Origin: Bin87 sp965204685
GTDB lineage: Bacteria > Chloroflexota > Dehalococcoidia > Lucifugimonadales > UBA3495
Length of the DNA stretch: 64,000 bases
Assembly: GCA_965204685.1 (NCBI GenBank)
Contig: OZ242004.1
Span: forward strand, 1-64,000
Direction: 5' to 3'
Shown piece by piece: positions 63,101 through 64,000 of this stretch. The notes under the pieces are model-generated. The model searched no databases, was not told the origin of the DNA, and worked only from the letters and a program-made list of their open reading frames with translations. The position numbers and the translations under genes were made by a program. How positions within the stretch are numbered: position 1 is the first letter of the stretch; the number at the start of each line of letters is the position of its first letter.

Positions 63101-64000
63101 CCTGGACTTCGACACCAACGGCAACGGCCGGGCCGACCCCGGCGACCACTACTGGAACGGCGTCCATCATCCCGACGACTCCGCCTTCTGCATCGACTGG
63201 TACCAGGGGCACCCGGGGGGCGCGCAGGGTCCCGGCGCGTGCGACAACTACTTTGGCAACGACGGCGAGGGCTGGCGCCCCCTTTCGCAGGGCAACGGGC
63301 AACGAACATGGTGGGCCCACTTCGAGGGCAACGGCCATACCATCCGCAACCTGTACATCAACACCCTGGACACGCCCTTCACCGACGAAGTGCTGAACCG
63401 GGTGAACATCTACGGACTGCCCACCGATGCGGGGGACGGTTACCACAACTTCAAGGGGTTTTTCTACGAACTTGGCCACTCCGCCGTGGTCCGCAACCTG
63501 AGGCTGGAGAACGTCAACGTGTCGGGGCAGACATGGGTCGGGGCCCTGGCCGGACACAACCGTGGCACCATCAGCAACGTCCACGTGACCGGATCGGTGT
63601 CCGGGATCAGCAACGTGGGTGGATTGGTGGGGAGTTCCGGGACTTGGGGTGACATCACGGGCAGTTCGTCCCGGGCCAACGTGGCCGGGAGAAAGGTCGG
63701 GGGCCAGGGCGTGGGCGGCCTGGCGGGCGCCAACCAGGGCCTCATCCAGGCCAGCTACGCCCGGGGCGCGGTTTCGGGCTGGGCCGACAACACCGGCGGC
63801 CTGGTGGGCCGCAACGCAGCCGCAGGTTCCATCAAGACCAGCTACGCCTCCGGGCCGGTGTCCACCAGCGGCCAGCGGGCCGGCGGCCTGGTGGGCGACA
63901 ACAATGGCAGCGTAACCGCCAGCTACGCGACCGGGTCGGCCACGGCCGAAGGCGGCGCGGCCGGCGGCCTGGCCGGCGCGCACGTCTCCGGCGCGGTGGA
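60192..64000 (+). CDS. Giant secreted MBG/YDG plus GLUG protein, 5' part (runs off window)
   Basis: ATG 60192 has GGAGG 7 nt upstream; the frame stays open to the window edge (1269 codons). The signal peptide (LCALALLAVALTAGVAALSL, cut near AQAQG), FN3-like domain, MBG and YDG-like domains (residues about 55-415) are nearly identical to those of the 30172 protein in DNA and protein. After that point this protein has GLUG blocks (residues about 430-880 and 910 onwards; D-x-D-D-D-G-L-I-E-V openers, G-L-V-G-x-N-x-G repeats) where the other has the dikinase-like enzyme. It is therefore a paralogue with a different passenger. The 3' end is unknown. Confidence 0.85.
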   Translation, partial: MKFTPPSSPLHPLHAALTNRRRRALCALALLAVALTAGVAALSLLSSGPAQAQGAEPPPPSNLQCTTRTDAVWFMWDVPQWSGREAVSYDYELALPDGRREQGNVKGQTLLRRGSYPSGKPVSLSVKANYETAEGGRETSAQATLTCYIGGARVLEIKAGNTTRKYGGTDALSYTVSGLVDGDAASNVVSGSLGRAPGDDAGSYAINLGTLAITSAYTTKYALPADFTAGTAYTITPKAVTWTGTAPARAYDGTTTLVGSLSGSFAAGDILSGDVVTVSGGRYAAADAGTGIAVTGVSAGGADAGNYDVTFSVSGDITPLEITTISGARVNAREADGTTDATFDTGRVRVIGALAGELADLRAGGLAVSGTFPSAEPGSYDLSVTYSLQDHGTFKAGNYTLSAGAASATLHGEIQDASARGAVSRCQPEAGDDYDADDDGLIEVCSLAQLSAIRFDLDGDGSASGSAIADAGDSYEAAFPGITANGAGCPQSGCVGYELTADLDFDTNADGETDAGDTYWNDGKGWLPIGQYAAVFEGNGHAIRNLYINDGQRRGLFHKITGTGVIRNVVLKAVNVSGDGDYKGGLVGQNNGTINNAGLAGSVSGRHELGGLVGINWGTVKNSYSSGEVNGKGYRVGGLVGRNAGRIERSYSTANVTANAPGVGKVEEERLYYGQLELAGGLGGLVGGNSGSVVSSYATGQVSGNVHRVGGLVGYSTMFQTVGPEIFASYATGDVHSSGSLVGGLTGYHQTPISASYSLGSVSGGDQVGGLIGRGGSVYWKHTGHKCSGCAVHKGGITASYWNFQAYGQTATITLHLNGRFSHFPTGASRTTAELQQPTGYTGVYTDWDDLRDNRGDSYAWDFGTSLDFPVLRDTGPSVAAQRARLPDAPVSAGPVMSPDELRLASLNDYDRDDDGLIEVSNLEQLHASRYDIWGNGDPNYKGYWLAYPNPRDGMGCPQDGCVGYELVADLDFDTNGNGRADPGDHYWNGVHHPDDSAFCIDWYQGHPGGAQGPGACDNYFGNDGEGWRPLSQGNGQRTWWAHFEGNGHTIRNLYINTLDTPFTDEVLNRVNIYGLPTDAGDGYHNFKGFFYELGHSAVVRNLRLENVNVSGQTWVGALAGHNRGTISNVHVTGSVSGISNVGGLVGSSGTWGDITGSSSRANVAGRKVGGQGVGGLAGANQGLIQASYARGAVSGWADNTGGLVGRNAAAGSIKTSYASGPVSTSGQRAGGLVGDNNGSVTASYATGSATAEGGAAGGLAGAHVSGAV

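Noticed and set aside
1..64000. tRNA, rRNA, tmRNA or other housekeeping RNA genes
   Set aside because: No cloverleaf with a TTCRANNC-type T-loop or rRNA core sequence was noticed while reading either strand; a covariance-model scan was not possible.

Overview
The window is high-GC bacterial DNA. Export-signal-bearing proteins with very similar N-termini (K-R-x-W-P followed by one hydrophobic segment and an A-H or A-Q-A cut site), collagen-like and Ig-like secreted proteins, and GAF-type hybrid histidine kinases suggest a member of the Chloroflexota (Dehalococcoidia/SAR202-like, perhaps host-associated). This assignment is an inference from protein style; no marker gene is present.

Layout. 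(1) 1-1400: the 5' end of a GAF sensor kinase, an IS607 resolvase fragment and an orphan winged-helix-like gene. (2) 2060-10816: a same-strand cluster of three large secreted beta-sandwich proteins and a collagen-like, C-terminally membrane-anchored protein, closed by a perfect 15-bp terminator hairpin; it looks like an envelope or S-layer-type operon. (3) 10.9-17.9 kb: an insertion-sequence graveyard with IS607 tnpB and tnpA remnants, an apparently intact IS21-family element (11706-14233), a truncated IS1202/ISNCY-type element whose transposase frame is split by one amber codon, and a second, decayed IS21-like copy carrying two short tandem duplications. (4) 17.9-21.4 kb: a scar zone with 3' stubs of kinase/regulator genes, a 3' stub of a surface protein, two small secreted FN3/Calx-beta proteins and a 37-residue membrane peptide. 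(5) 21.5-64 kb: one intact hybrid kinase (GAF-HisKA-HATPase-REC-winged helix in a single chain), read divergently from a series of giant secreted proteins (1990, about 2230, about 3925, 1489, 1769 and more than 1269 aa) made of FN3, cadherin-like, MBG/YDG, Calx-beta, GLUG and VCBS/Ig-like modules.

How it fits together. Each giant gene except the one at 30172 is preceded by a copy of a roughly 90-bp AT-rich intergenic cassette (six copies, including one in front of the small gene at 20260). Four of the five giant genes whose 3' ends lie in the window, and the 3' stub at 19437-19832, are followed by a conserved hairpin (the exception is the gene at 24089-30061), and the next intergenic space often holds a decayed 5' stub of the kinase gene on the opposite strand. 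The simplest reading is an ancestral unit, kinase <- cassette -> surface protein, duplicated many times: the kinase copies decayed, while the cassette, signal peptide and terminator were kept and the passenger domains were exchanged. The one intact kinase/DNA-binding protein is the natural candidate regulator of the cassettes. Two features stand out. A C10 tract sits between a strong ribosome site/ATG and the signal peptide of the 3925-aa protein and holds them out of frame by one base (candidate phase-variation switch). A PEP/pyruvate-dikinase-like catalytic pair (swivelling His domain plus ATP-grasp) is embedded in an exported giant protein.
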